This document shows, piece after piece, positions 40,801 through 54,499 of a stretch of DNA of 64,000 bases; within the stretch, counting starts at the first letter, position 1, and each line of letters opens with the position of its first letter. The stretch spans positions 12,184,638 through 12,248,637 of the forward strand of contig NC_081331.1 of NCBI RefSeq assembly GCF_022539665.2, read 5' to 3'. The position numbers and the translations under genes are program-made. This DNA is from Daphnia carinata. Taxonomy: Eukaryota > Arthropoda > Branchiopoda > Diplostraca > Daphniidae. Under the pieces are notes generated by a model. It did not search any database. It was not told the DNA's origin and was given only the letters and a program-made list of their open reading frames with translations.

Positions 40801-43800
40801 AATCGTCTTATTCCCCATCATTACACACGAAATTTTTTACACTACGATTTTTGCTGTGTTTTTTTTTTCTTCTCGTGAACTCTAAATGACCTTTTCTTTG
40901 GTTCTATAAATTTCTTGATGGTGTAGTTGTGTAGGTGTCGGGGCCAAAATGTGGGGCAAAAATCTTAAAAACAGTTAAGGCCGTGAGAAATTATAGAGGA
41001 AGAGGACGAATTTCACCAATTCCTCAGACATGTAATCAAATTCTTCATATTGTTATACCCATGAATGCAAAGATATGTAGTAACAACTGGTTTCCCCAGA
41101 AGTTCAAGGAGGACGACAACAAAAGAAAAACTTTATGTATAAATTTAAATATAAAATAGCTGATTGTAATTAAAGAAAATTAGCTTTTAAAAAAATCTCG
41201 AATAGATATTTTTAAAAATATGCATCCATTTCCCCAGAAACTTACGTGTATGTGTACATATGTACGTGTATGTGTACTTATATGTACGTGTGTACAAAAG
41301 GTGTAGGCGCGTATAATTCATGGCCACCAGTTGTAATTAAGTATATATATAGACTTTAATTCACTGTTACGTAACACATCGGTTTATATTGTGGGAATCT
41401 CTGCCCCTCTCACAATCTATCGTTTTCATTGTTCTGCATCCACATTTTTCGTTCAATTTATGCACGACGATATAATGTAGAATCGTATTCCTATTACATA
41501 CCCACAGCCTATCTCATGTTAAGGTTCTGCAACGTGGCTGCGGTAACGTTAAAGAGAGTATTTATGAACACAAGGATTATTAACACACGGTTATACTTTA
41601 CAGTTGACTGTATCGATAGGACGAGCAACAAAGAAAAAATGGGTGTAGCCTATACGCGAAATGACTTCGACTCACGCAAAACTATGTCAACACGCTATAG
41701 CAACGCAGGCAATTTGTTAATGGGGAAAAGGAAGGACGATATAGTATATCGAAACAAAAGTGTTTTGTTAGCTCACATCATTTCAAAAATTGGATTTTGA
41801 AATATTAGCCTAATCACTTGATGTTTTCGGTACACCATTTTACATATAAATCTGCCTTGCCGACATAATTCTCACATTTGCATATACGCCCAACAAAGGC
41901 AACAGGACGCATTTCCTTCTACACGATCATATAACATAAGAAATAAAAAGTTGACTAATTTGCAAGTTTTTGTATTGCCGTTATAAAAACATCTTTTCTG
42001 TACACATTTTTTGTGTGTTTTTCTACGAACAGCTGTTGTTCCTTTTGATTGTCGTGGGCGTTCCTATATATACACCAACTTTTAGCTACATCTTTTTGCT
42101 CTAATGAAACTCTGAGTCCTGCGCTCTGTCCGCAGCCATTTTCTCTATTACATGCACATTTATACTATACGCTGTCCTTATATATATATAGACGACTGCA
42201 CTCCTTTTGGCGCTATTATGCGCAACACTAGTTACATAGTGATGCACCCTCGACGACGTGCGATCCTTTTCAATTGGGCACACACACAATCCGCCGCCTG
42301 TGGGGGATATGCGCTGTGGAACAGAGGAAAAACACGGCCTACTATTATATATACACCATTATTATATATATATATAAATATACTTTTGCAAGGCATTTAT
42401 ATACGTATTAGCCAAAGGTTTTTCGTGCTGTTAGGTATATTTATCTATAATTCTTATTTAATTTATACAGGCATATATAACATCGCACATGCTTTTCTTT
42501 CTCAACGTCGTGTGTACGAATATGATCATCGTAAAAAAGAGAAACTATAAAAAAAATAAGTTTTCGTTTCAATATTGTATGCTCTCTAAGGACATTTACA
42601 TGCCCTTTTGTGGTATGTATACTTTATTATCTTGGAAACGGCACATAGACAGATGCAACAGAAAAAGTATGTGTGCGGTATATCTTACAATAATAGGTGA
42701 CTATGTCTTGTATGCAAATCTGTCTGTGTATATAAGCAGCTTTTTAATCATTAGTTGCTGCTCCGCTGTCTTTTTGTTAAGTATAATCTTACATGCGCTT
42801 TGATTTCAACAGCGATATAGTCTCTCTGCAATTAGGCAAATTCAAACTTTGTGCATATTATTTTTAATTGCAATGAGTTTCTATCAATTTTTATCCAATA
42901 AGGCGATTGTAAATATGAGGCCTTTGTAACATATACATGGGGAAAAAAAATTCCTATTTATTTTGTTTTGCGCTGTGAATCAAGAAACAAAAGAGGCACC
43001 ATAGGACATTATTTGTTTACCGCTGTAGCCTAAAACTGAACATGAAGCCTCACGAGATTTAACATGTCGCGTCAAAGAGAATCAAACTTCATGGAGTGTA
43101 ACAGGAAGACCTCAAACTATAAATCTAAAAAAAAAAGGAGTTAGAAATCCGTACAACATGGAGCAATAATCATACCGTCAAAAACATCCGGAATTCCAGC
43201 GTTGCGGCATATACAACACAATCCGCCTGTATATAGCTCCAAACATGAAAAAAAAACGAGCCTGTATTATAAGGGGCCTTTTCTTTTTACCATTTCTTTT
43301 TCATCCATGAATGAAAATGACTGTATACACACACAAGTGGAAACATGCCTTTCATCGTAGCTTTTAGTATATAACATTATACGTATCAACTAAAAACGAA
43401 AATATCTGTATTGCATCATTTAGTTACGTACGTAGTAGGATGCTAGCAAACTAAATGTGGAGTGCTTTATAATGTACAACCATGTGTTTGTATATATATA
43501 TACTGTATATATTTTTTAATACTTGGATATACCACACGCAGACTTAATGAAGCCTGGAGTGAAGCCTCATTTTCTTTTACACGTATCAATTCAAAGCCAA
43601 ACAAGAAGTCAGTTTAGTTGGACCTTTACGTGTTATTTTTGTCGAGCCAACGGCGAAACCGGACGATTAAGGGCGACGGGGCGTTACCCGACTGATATAC
43701 TCCTGCCATCTCCTTTCTTTGTCCCATGGTTGGTACACCCGGAATTGCGAAAGTAAATTGATTTCAAGAGCGGGCCAAAGACACGATTTTCCTGTTAGCC

Positions 43801-45094
43801 AAAGAAAATGTCCAAGTCAAGACTGTTTTAAACGATGCTACCGCCTTGATGAATGCCACTCTTGTTTGCTTGTTGACACACTTGCTGCCTCTTCGCCGTA
43901 CTCTCACAACAGAGTGCGCTTCTAAATAGAGTTGATACATAGACACGAGGATCAGGTGAGAGAGTCTTACGGGCTTTTCAGCCTCTCCTCGTCTATAAAG
44001 ACAAAAGACACGAAATCGATATTGATGTACAGTAAAACGTATATATCCATAGTCTACCTCAGCAGTCCAATCTGTTGGCGAAGGATTGAAATTGCGTCTC
44101 GGGAATAATACGCTAGACCGTCTTATAAAGCAATCTAATAAGACTGTATATAACTCCTTGGCATTTTCCGATTCTCCTTTTACCCTATGTTTTGTAGTCC
44201 CCACTTCTTTTTTCTATCCGTGCGTATCAATCAAAGAGAGACCCGTGATCGCGAAAAAAAAAAGAAAAAGGCGGACAGATATATATATATATATATATAA
44301 GGGAGAGAGGGGTTATTATAGACGCTCGAATAGCCTTATCCGCACGACGACGGACAGATTGAAACCTTTTTTACACGCATCACAAAGTCTACATACACAA
44401 CAAAAGCGCATATAGTGCCTCAGGGGTGAATATATATATATTTTTTCTTCACCAGTTGACAACGGAAGTATATATATGTTTACTTTTTTCTTTACGTTTG
44501 TGGGCGGATTTATTACACGAGTGAGCTTTACTTTGTTGAAGACGAAAAAAAAAATTATGTCTCGATTTTTGTTGTTGTTGTATGAATGCGCTAAAAAATT
44601 CCTTACAGATTCCCCTTTTTTCTTACATCATCAGGTATTTATTAAAGGAAATTCTTTGGATGTGTTCCGTGTCGGCGTGTCACGACCGGACGCATCAATG
44701 TCACTTTTTTTTTTCGCTGGTTGGCCAAACGTGTACAATATGATACATTATTCAAGGGGGACACTGTCCAGCAACATCCCCTTGCACAGACACACGCACA
44801 CACAAAAAAAAACAAAGACGACAGGAGGTCACGGATCTACGTTGGCCTTTTACTCTGTGTCGTTGAATATCAAATGGGGCGCAGCCGGACAACTTTATAT
44901 ATATAGCTCAGTCAAAATGTCCATCTCCCCGTCCTATAACTCGTGAAACAACAATATAACAGACCAGGATCCCCCATGAGATTGCAAACCCATCAGTCGA
45001 CTGACTTATATATATATATATATATAAAGAAACTATTTCTTTTGTTATTGTTTAAAATAGTTTTATTTTTTATTTGATGTACTATTTTTTTTCA
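28889..45094. other. 16-kb AT-rich, gene-free interval, probably partly a 5' intron of the beaten-path gene
   Basis: No frame on either strand shows a recognisable domain, conserved block or consistent splice structure. The sequence is rich in TATATA/ATATAT words throughout. Examples are AT runs at 37068-37082, 43493-43511, 44279-44299 and 45007-45027, and a GT run near 34559-34571. The coding part of the following gene is preceded by a T-rich acceptor ending at 45094, so an untranslated first exon should lie somewhere upstream in this interval. Beaten-path-type genes often have very long introns. The position of that exon could not be found by eye. Confidence 0.55.
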
Positions 45095-45100
45095 GGAGAT

Positions 45101-48100
45101 ATGACGAGCTGTTGGCTATTGGCAGCAGCGCTCACGGCTCTGATGGGCCCAGTTTCCAGTCTTAGAGTGACGGGATTCAAGGTGCCCAGTATAGCGCTGA
45201 TTGGAAGCGACGTCGAACTGGACTGCTCCTTCAGCGCGGCCAGAAATGCGAAGCTCTATTCAGTGAAATGGTACCAAAATCACGAGGAATTCTATCGCTA
45301 CATGTTCAGCGAACGGACACCCGTCACGGCATTCACGCGCCCAGGAATCAACGTTGACGTAAGTATTACCATCATTTTTAATCAAACGATTCATGTTATT
45401 TTTTTTTACATTATTGATTTTTGTCCAAAATATCCGCACGAAATGAAAAATCATATTTAAATCTGTAAGGATAAAATCAATTTTTTAAAGCGCATTTCTC
45501 GCTGCATATTTGCGATCATTATGGCCGCTTGACTGGTGTTCCAATGCAAGCAGCACAATCGAGAGAACACAGAGAGAGAGTCTAGTAAATATACACCCTC
45601 ATCATCAACCCTCAGATTTTATCGATTCAGCTTTTATGTCCTTTCTTATATATAGCCGCCTTCTAATATAGCGCAACGGAGCGAACGAGCGTCCTGCTAG
45701 ATGCCGATTGAATTACACAGAAGCTCCTCCTTTTTTCTTTCCCCGTCTAGAGCACATCCGAAAAAAAGGAGAGTGCTGAACGCCATAGAGATAAAGATCA
45801 AGCTCCCTTTTTTCTTTCTTTTTTTCCGGAAAAACAAAAATTGCATAGAGGCCCATGGTAGACGAAAAGAAAAAAGGGAGGCTACATGTTTCATCTTATA
45901 AACAATTTATTGATTGGGAAATGGTTGGGTGCGGAGGGAGTTACGCCGAAACCATTTGTTGATGGAAGTTCTATATAGGGAGAGCCCTCCACCAACTTAT
46001 TATAGAAAAAATAAAAATTGAGGCTTCATCTATCAAATGATTGGAAAATGCCATGCCCTTCTTCAATTGAGTCGATATTTTCAAAACAGCATTTTAAAAA
46101 AGAAATGGATAATGTCGTTTTATTCGTACGCTCCGTTGATTTCAACAAAAGATCAATGGATTCTAAAATATTATCCACCAGTCCATAAAATGGAAAGAAA
46201 AAAAAATGGGACAAAGACCGCACAAGAACTTGTTATGTACACACAACGTCCATGTATCATGTGGTACAAGGGGAGTTAGAACTTTGGGTTAGAATCAAAG
46301 TTAACGCATTAAGCAGTCAGCATGGAAACGCCGACTTTTTGTCACAGAGTTGTCGAGATGACATCGAGTTAGCTGAACCTTCACATCAACCTATTTAGAC
46401 TCGCGACTTGTGTACAGCAAAAGGCAGCGCATAGAATTAGAAACGAGTCTTACAGCATGTATAACTTTGTCCTCATATACTCACTTGGTTTGATTTATAT
46501 CATATAGCGTTCAGCTTAATGGAATTCCATCAAGTTGAGGGGGAAGCACAAAAAATCAATTGCCTAATCGCATTTTGGAGTTGATTGAACACACTTCTTT
46601 TTTGTCTTTCATTTGTACCTAGTTGGCTCGATCGAACAATAGCAGGGTGACGCTTAAATCGGTCAACTTTAACTCATCGGCCACTTTTCGGGTAAAACTT
46701 TCAAGACCGTTTCCTTTTGTATTCGTGTGAATTGCTAGTGTATTCGTGAAAATAAGTTTTTCGTTAAAAAAAAATGTATTTTGATCAATTTTTGTTTTAT
46801 AATATAAAACAGTGCGAGGTATCGGCAGACGAGCCTGACTTTGAGACCGTTTATCGTCGAGCCAACATGACTGTCATCCGTGAGTGGTTTTTACCATCGC
46901 CCTTCTTTTCTCATCTCTCTTTTTCTTCTTCTATCGTTCACCCCCTCCTCCTCTTTTTGCCTGCCCAAATGTCTACTCTATTACTACTAGTGTTCCTATC
47001 TATTCCCTTTCCACTTTGGCTCCGTTCCAGCGACAGTTTCAATGAAAATTCTTCTCCCCAACCCCCCCTTTTTTTCTCTCCTTCACCAACTATACTTCTT
47101 CTTCAATCTTTTTTATCTTCGTCTACGCTTTTGCTCGTTGTCCCGCACGTCAAATGGATTGCTCCCTCAGCTTTCAAAAAAAGTTATATCGACATATCGT
47201 CATCCGTCGCGATCCGAGTGGGATTCTTTATGTAACAAGCCAGCAAGGAGACAAGCAGCCTATTTGCCTTGCTTTTTATATGAGATATACTCGGATATGT
47301 ATATAGAAACGGAACAAGAAAACGAAACCTCCTAAATACAAAGACGCTGAAATGTGTAGGGAACATTGCCCCGTGATCTTGCGGCTGAAAAGTGGCAGCG
47401 CCAAACACACTTCAAATTGAGGGATCTCTTAGAATTTCTGTTTTTTTTTTAGAACAAAATATTTTGTTTAGCATTGACGTAATTTCAAATATTTTTCCGA
47501 AGTAAAACAAATGTTGATATTTTCTCATACGGAGATTTGATTCATTATAGATCGCGATGTACATGATTCTCGTCTTGATATCCGTTTTCTTTTCCTTTTT
47601 GTATTATTTATTATTTCGCCGGTTGTACGGACGACGATGGTTGCTGATGCACGTCTCTTTTGTGCCCAACTGATGTCTGACTCGACTTGTCTCATTGCGT
47701 TCGTTTGCAACTGGAAATCCACGCGCGCGTGACCGAAATTGGCTTGTCGACATCCGCACGTTCTGCACGCGCTTCCCCACCCTGCTCTTTCTTACTACTA
47801 ACATCACACAGAGGTTGCCGAAGACGGACCGCTCATCAGCGGCCTGCGGGATCAATACGAGCTGAACGAGCAACTGGACGTTAATTGCACATCGCCGTCC
47901 ATCACGCCCAACATCGGCGCCCATCAGAGCAAACTCTCCTGGCAGCTCAACCGACAAACGGTACACACACATACACACATCCATACGTAACACAACAGTG
48001 CATCTATTAATGCCCTATTTCATATATTGAGCAAATGATAGATTGATGGGTACGAAGAACGCGCGTTTAATACTATAGACGTCATTATTCGACTTCCGAT

Positions 48101-49600
48101 GAAAAGGAAGTGGAAAATAGAGAGATGTCATTATATCAATTCATGCGCCATAGTTCCGCTTTCTTTCGCATGTTTATTCATGTGTACTAATAATGGATTT
48201 AAAATCATATAATCGACCGCTCGATATGTTCGATCTCTGGCAAAATAAAAATAATAATTCCCTTTTTTAAAAAATGGAAACAGGTGGACGGTCAGACGAT
48301 TCAAATGCAGTCAGTTGATCCTTCCCAGACCGTTATCAACTTACGTTTGATCCTAACCGAACGCCATTTCGATCCAAAAACGGGTTTGCTTCGTCTTAAC
48401 TGTTCGTTCACTGTCGGACGTCCGACCGCCATTTACTTCAATCGCAGTCTGGAACTTAGCGCCGCCCTCATGCATCCAACGACCGTACTTGATCCAAGAC
48501 CAACCCAACGCTCATATAAAACCAAAGATTCGCGCTCCGCTTCCTATTCTTCAGGTACATAAATGAGATACATATTAGATGGGCAATATAACTTGATTTG
48601 CTCAATCCTAAAATCATGATACATTAGTCAAAATCGGCCAAAAACAGCATCTTTTGGAATTCGACGAAAATTACAGGGTGTAATCAAAATTGGACGCTGA
48701 TTTTGATTCTGTGGTTTGTTTGCTCATTCAATCAGCCGTTACAAAAATAACGGAAAAAAATATATTTCTGCTACATCGCGCTAGCGCTGTAACGTACTGG
48801 CGCGCTAGCATATCACGTATTCGGTGTATTTCAAAAACAATTGCCTTAATGAAAAAAAAATAGCAATTTTTCCAGAATCAGCATTCAATTTTGTGTAAAT
48901 CCTGTGATATTCAATCAATTCCGACGAGTATCAGTTTTTTCAGTAAAAGATTTTAAGCCCGACGAAAAAGTAAGCCCCACTAAAAAAATATGCCCGATTT
49001 TTTTTATTTTTTCGTTTTTTACGTTTAATTTAGAATCCATAAGACCAATTGGAAAATGAACTTGACTTCCGTGATCAGCATTCAATTCTGAATCGAAATC
49101 ATGTATTTTAAGCGAAATTTAAAATTTGTCCAAAAATGAAAAAGTGAGAAGGCTATAGCCTTCCTACTTTTCTCAAAATCGACCAAAAATGGCATCTCTT
49201 GGAATTCAACGAAAATTACACCGTATAACCAAAATTGGACGCTGATTTCGATTCTGTGGTTAGTTTTCTCGTTAAACCAACCGTTAGAAAAATAATGGAT
49301 AAAAAGATATATTTCTGATGCATTGCGCTAGCGCTGTAGCATACTGGCGCCATAAAACCATATTGCCATGTAATGTATCAATTGATACATTCCCCTTGCG
49401 ATCATTATTCAGCGTTAATTTAATCAAGTTAAACAACTTGTCCCTGTGTTTAAAAATCGTTTAACCAAACATTCCCGCGTTCGTTTTTTGAATTTTGTCA
49501 CGCGTTTGACATAGGTGGCCGGCGGCAATTTCGACTTTCACTTGTTACGTTCCTGGCCGTCATTCCTTACACTTTGTGGACGTGTTGCAATCCATGCTGA
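45101..49600 (+). CDS. Beaten path (beat)-like immunoglobulin protein
   Basis: Secreted or membrane-tethered neuronal guidance protein of the arthropod Beat family, which binds Side-type receptors. Exons: 45101-45358, 46623-46691, 46813-46879, 47812-47960, 48284-48554 and 49515-49600, giving 299 aa. The signal peptide is at the N-terminus (CWLLAAALTALMGPVSS). The first Ig domain shows LRVTGFKVPSIALIGSDVEL, LDCSF, LYSVKWYQNHEEFYRYM and ATFRCEVSADEPDFETVY, all strong Beat signatures. The second Ig-like region has LDVNCTSPS, KLSWQLNRQ and LLRLNCSF. The last exon is short but fits in phase. It adds a basic then hydrophobic end (FRLSLVTFLAVIPYTLWTCC) typical of a GPI-attachment signal or anchor. 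The acceptor at 45093-45094 just before the ATG implies a 5' untranslated exon. The exact Beat subgroup is not assigned. Confidence 0.9.
48610..49370. repeat. Dispersed repeat, copy 1 (in the last beat intron)
   Basis: Two related direct blocks (about 48625-48815 and 49165-49350) share ATTGGACGCTGATTT, GATTCTGTGGTT and a GC-rich word GCGCTAGCGCTGTA. Between them lies a stretch with AAGCCCGACGAAAAAG and GATCAGCATTCAATTCTG. The GCGCTAGC/TACTGGCGCGCTAGCATA words and the AAGCCCGA region recur at 54500-55080, which shows a dispersed repeat family. No transposase frame is visible. Confidence 0.75.
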
Positions 49601-51343
49601 TGGCGGTTTTGGTTTTCTTCTTGTTTGATTTCAACAAGTTTTTATTTGGGTTAAATGTCTGCCAAAAAAAAAGGAAATAAGGAAACCCTAATAAACAAGC
49701 CGGAAGCGAACTCACCCAAAAATGTCAAACCCGAGATATCTGATGTGTCCATCCCTCATCGTCATCCAACGTTTTCTTTTACTTTTTTTTTACATTCACG
49801 TAATTTTAATTTGAAAAAAAAAAACATTCAATTCCCGATTCAATTTGAAGACACCTATTGCCCATCCTGACGTCAAATTAGCTTCTATATATTATTATAT
49901 AAATATGATTGTATAAAAGTGGATATATCAAAAAGAACACATCGCTGATGGCATCAGGTTTTTTAATTAACGTGTCAGCAAGCAAAACGGGCAAGAACCC
50001 AACGCGGAGCCAAACGATGCGGAGGAACAAACGGACGGATGTAATAAAAAACAAAGCCAAAACTTCAAGCAAAACAAAATTCAAACGTGTGTAATTACTA
50101 CAACAAGGCAGTGGTTGTATATGTGTCATATCTCCTTTAATCCCAATCCACAAAACGATGTCATTTGTAAGGAGGAAAAGAGAAGAAGCTGATTGCTAAT
50201 TATTTGGTTGTTATTCTTTTGTCTTCAATAGAAAACGGGACGAACAAATGAATTATTGGTTAAGGGCGCGTATGTAATAATGAACACTTTTCACATCTGT
50301 ATAAATGATGATTCAATACATATTTGACGGTGCTGTAACAATATCCCCGACATAAAAAGACTTTTTTTAAAACAAACAAAAACTTTTCTGATCTGTCCCA
50401 ACGTGTTTTGCTTCTCCCCTCTGATGCGAGGGTTGAGTATCCTGCTGCAAAGAATGACGCGTGAATAAAAACGGCCGAGAAACAAAAGGCTCCGTTTCCT
50501 TTTTATCTCTTTATAAAAGTCTTTTAGCGCATCCTTTTTTTTTCGCTTCTTGTCCCTCCTTTTTTGCTCGAAAAAGAACTGATTGCACACGCTACGACAC
50601 CCCGAACACAGATCAAACACCCTCTTTGCCTTTCCTTTTCTTGCTGAAGCCTGCAAAAAAAAGGAAAAATAGAGACAACGAACAGCAAAGACACAAAATC
50701 CCGTTGCCGCCCTCCCGTCCCCGGCCGAATAACTCTTCCAGAGTGGTTGAGACGCGCACAAAACACAATCCGATTATGTACAGTACAAAGAGCAAGCCAG
50801 GAGGAACAACACGAAAGCCAAAAACAAAGGAGAGAAAATTCCTATTTTTTAGAACTAGTTTATATAGGAAATAAAATAATGCTAATAAAGATTAAAAAAA
50901 AAAAAGGCTTTTCATCTCTTCATTAGAGATCTATTTATAATATATCCATTCACAGTGCGGCATTTCCATAAGAGAAACAACAAGAAAAAAAAGGCAATCT
51001 GCTGGAGCGATACACACGTACGAATAACACAGCGCCAAATCAAACGTATTAGTTTTAACACAATAGAGCAAATCATTCGGCAGAGAGAAAAAAAGGAGGC
51101 GGAACAAATATCGCACCTTTTTAAAGAGAACCATCAAGAAGAGATTTGATTTAATAGCCAAGAATGGGGAAAAAATGGTCTTTTCTACTTTTATTTTCTT
51201 TCGGCCGTGTTGAGAGGTGGAGGCAGCAGCTGCTGTACGATTGCTGTCGAGTGTAGGCGGGATAGAAGAATATCTAAAGTCTAGTGTGTGTGTGTGTATG
51301 TGTGTGTGTGTGTGTGTGAAAAGAAAAAAGCGAAGAAAGAGAA
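49601..51343. other. 3' flank between beat and PAFAH1B genes
   Basis: The sequence is AT-rich with A- and T-rich tracts. It should contain the 3' UTR of beat and, on the other strand, the 3' UTR of the PAFAH1B gene. Frames here are Lys/Phe-rich and follow from the composition. No gene is supported. Confidence 0.5.
51284..51318. repeat. TG/CA microsatellite
   Basis: A TG dinucleotide run interrupted once by TA, immediately beyond the stop codon of the PAFAH1B gene, so it probably lies in its 3' UTR. Confidence 0.9.
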
Positions 51344-54134
51344 TCACGGTCCTTTGTGAAGCGATTGGGCGTTATTGGTTTCGTCCGTCTCGTCCGATTC
51401 GGCCAACAGCTGCAAAAGCAAATCGTGCAAAGGCTCGAAAACGCGCCGGTAGCCGTTGGGCGTCAGGTGGAGATAGTCGTACATGTCCAAGTGGGAGATG
51501 GTCCCGTCCGGCTGGACAAAATCTGGCGCGGTATTGACCAGCTGGACGCGTGTCATCAGCATCAGCTTGTGGGCCAGCAGCTCGTTGACCTGAGCGTTTC
51601 GCTGACGAAGAGGATTTACCAGATGACCACGGGGCAGCAGCGACTGGATCAAAATATGTAAATAAAATAAAATTACATGAGTATTTTGATCAGAATTTTT
51701 TCTTCCACACACAGACAGGTTAAATTGAATTTACCATAACGATGATATGCGCTTGGGGTTGTTTGTCTCGGATGAGATGGACAACAGCCATAATGCCGTC
51801 GGCAATCATGTCGGCAGTATGGCCGTGGTTATTGGTACCGACAAGTAAGACGACAACCTAAATGCAGGACATTTCAACGACAACAAACAAATAAAATTTT
51901 ACACGAACGAGACCAAATGTCCAAACAAGTACAGGGCGGACAAAAAATTAGGAAACAAACAAGCAGCTGTCGATCCGTCATGCCAACATATCCAGTTCGT
52001 TTCCTTCTTCAGTAGACTACCGACACAGCGGCATATTTAAGAATCAACCATCACTGCCCACACAAATCCAATACAATCGCGGCTTCCATTTCTTTCTTTT
52101 TTTTTCACGACATTCATTCCGGATGCATTTCTCGCCGAATATACATACTCTATACACCCGCCTTTTCTCTTTATCTCTATGCAAACAGAGGCCACTAACC
52201 CTGCGCAAATACACCCACTCGGCATTTTCAATAATAGGATATCGACATTTTTTTTTTTTTTTTTTTTAACATTCTTTTTTTTTCGTATAGAAAGAAGAAT
52301 CCTTCTGATGGAAGCTTGTTTTTCGCGTGTGTCAATACGAAAGAAGAAAAAAGAAATGTGGAAGTTTTCTGAGCTCGAGATTGCAGCGAACATAGCAAAG
52401 CAGCGGAAAAATAAATAAATACAATGTCTTCCGGAATTATCGAACGATTCGTAATACTGCCATTCCGCGCGCTTTTCGGAAGGGCGGAGGCTGCGGAGGC
52501 GAATAGTTGGATTGTACGAATTGGATCAACGTTTGACTTAGCGGGCAAAAGCTCACGTCACACAAAAGGTCAGCTATTGTTCTCGGCGCTACTAAACCAT
52601 TACTAACTGGTGAAACGCATAAATCATAACAGCGGTAGTCGCTACGAATCTAAGAAAAAAAAACGAGACGACTTAATCCGACTTTAATAGCCGACAGCCA
52701 GCGTAACTGAGACACATAAACGGATGTACATTGAGCTAGTCGGAGAAGAAAAAAAAGATAAACATTCATTGCGTATGCATATACGTAGCTGCAGTTGGTG
52801 GTGCACGGCCCAATGCGAAAACACGGACGGCAAAGTAGGCTAACTGGCCGTGTCAAACTCGTCAAAACTTAATTAGCGCGCATGGCGGGAGAGAGTAGTC
52901 GGCTAAGCGAATCGGTTGCGTGATTGACGAAGCCAAGTTTCTCGTCTTTTATTTTCTATTCTTTAATAATGTAAAGAGGCTCCTGCTGGACTACTACGCG
53001 AGCTTCAAACGGACGTCTTGATAAAACTTTGAGGTCGCCCCCCACCGAAAGAAAAAGCGATACTGGATCGTAATGACATCCCGTGGAAAACTTGGACCAA
53101 TCTTAACCGATCAAAGACTTGGAGAAAGGACCAAATCCTCCAACTCTCTTTAAAAAAGTTGTACCATTTTTCCTTTGATTTTTTCCCCCTTATTTTTATT
53201 CCCTTCCCCTCTCTATAAACATAATAATATAATACACACACGCATACACACTCTTTCATCGTTTGCTAGATCTTTCCCCATTCTTTGCACAACAAAAATA
53301 AATAAGGCGAGCGCTTTTATCGTTATTAGTCTGCGAGGCACTATGCAAGCCGGCAAAATCGTTGAACGGAGGGAAAAGCTCTTGTTTTCGGACTGTTTTT
53401 CTGTTGTCTTTCCTCCCCTTTTCTTTTTTTTTCAATTTTAAACGCGCGATCTGCGAGTTTATTGCAAAGCTGTTGCATAATTCAAGAGACGTTTCGTTTG
53501 ATCCCTCGACGCGACGGAGCGTTCAACGATAAGACTATACCAAAGGCACAGCAAAATGTCCATAACTCGTATGAAAAATCCTTCTCTTATTTGATTTTCT
53601 TTGCCAGCAGTGTGCTGAATTGTCAAGCACCAAACACAATCATTTTAACACAACAAGACTGGCAAATCTTTTGAAATATTCTTCTAAAGCCCACAGTGCC
53701 AAGATGTTGAATAAGAAAAACCCTTAACTGCATGAAAGAACTTTACCTTGGGTTTTATGTTGTCCAACTCGCCATTAGATAGGCGCCATAGTACATGTTG
53801 TGTTTGGTCTCCTCCGATGCCAAAATTTAACTAGAAAAACGAGTAAGTAGTTGTTATCGTATGATATGAACAGTATGAGTTTCTTTTTACTGGGTGTAGA
53901 GGGGCAAACATGGTTTCCCACATGTCTGTGTAGATCAGGTGAGAGATGAGTGAGTCACCCACAAACAAGATTTCAGGTTCTCTCTCTTTTGTTTCCAAAA
54001 CAAACCTTTGGTGCTGCAAAATAGAAATTTAAACAAGGTAGTTTGAATAGAAAGTAATGACTCCATACCAAGCTCATCCATCTATTATCTCCTTGGACAT
54101 CTTCAACAGGACACGGAACGGCAGCTTCGTTCAT
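51344..54134 (-). CDS. PAFAH1B2: Platelet-activating factor acetylhydrolase 1b catalytic alpha subunit
   Basis: Cytosolic SGNH/GDSL esterase that removes the acetyl group from platelet-activating factor and forms a complex with the LIS1 regulator. Exons in transcript order: 54134-54069, 54013-53891, 53830-53747, 51857-51735 and 51643-51344, giving 231 aa, close to the 229 aa of human PAFAH1B2. The N-terminus is [20 protein letters not shown]. The block I nucleophile is in FVGDSL (Ser about 43). Block II is [15 protein letters not shown] and block III is [16 protein letters not shown]. The catalytic Asp and His are in [10 protein letters not shown] near the end. [20 protein letters not shown] is also typical. 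Intron 3 is about 1.9 kb, far longer than its neighbours, and holds no recognised gene. Whether it is closer to vertebrate B2 or B3 cannot be told; arthropods usually have a single alpha gene. Confidence 0.96.
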
Positions 54135-54205
54135 GATGGAACTAGACAAAATTGGCAACAAACGATTTGAATCTAGTATTCATAAATACAGCATAACGCC
54201 ACACT

Positions 54206-54361
54206 ATGGCTCTCGATAAATTTTCTAGAATGCGTAACGTGAAGGAGTACACGTCGCCGTTCCGGTACGTCTGGTTCGAACAACTACCTGTCAAACAGAA
54301 AAAAGTTAATGCACCACACCATCTCGTGGACATCTCTAATACTGCCAACGAAAGTTTTCGG
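54206..54361 (+). CDS. Possible first exon of an unrecognised gene, head to head with PAFAH1B
   Basis: An ATG 72 bp from the PAFAH1B start codon, in the opposite direction, opens 52 codons of non-repetitive basic protein (MALDKFSRMRNVKEY, WFEQLPVKQKKVNAPHH). They end at a plausible donor (GTAAAT at 54362). The amino-acid composition looks coding, but I cannot name the family. No matching next exon was found; repeat sequence begins about 140 bp downstream. It could be a truncated gene, a gene whose remaining exons lie far away, or chance. Confidence 0.3.
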
Positions 54362-54499
54362 GTAAATAAGGTGGCTGAGAAGCAGAAAATCCAAAGGCAG
54401 GCATTTAGACTCTTACATCACTTTTTGTGTTTCACGGCTGATTTCAGGAGAAAACCAAAAACGAAATCGAAATCAGCGTTTCGCGTGCGCGAGTTCCAA

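Noticed and set aside
46774-47235. 153-codon plus-strand frame running on from a beat exon
   Set aside because: Only the first part (46813-46879) is Beat sequence. After the donor GTGAGT the frame is Ser/Phe/Leu-rich intron read-through.
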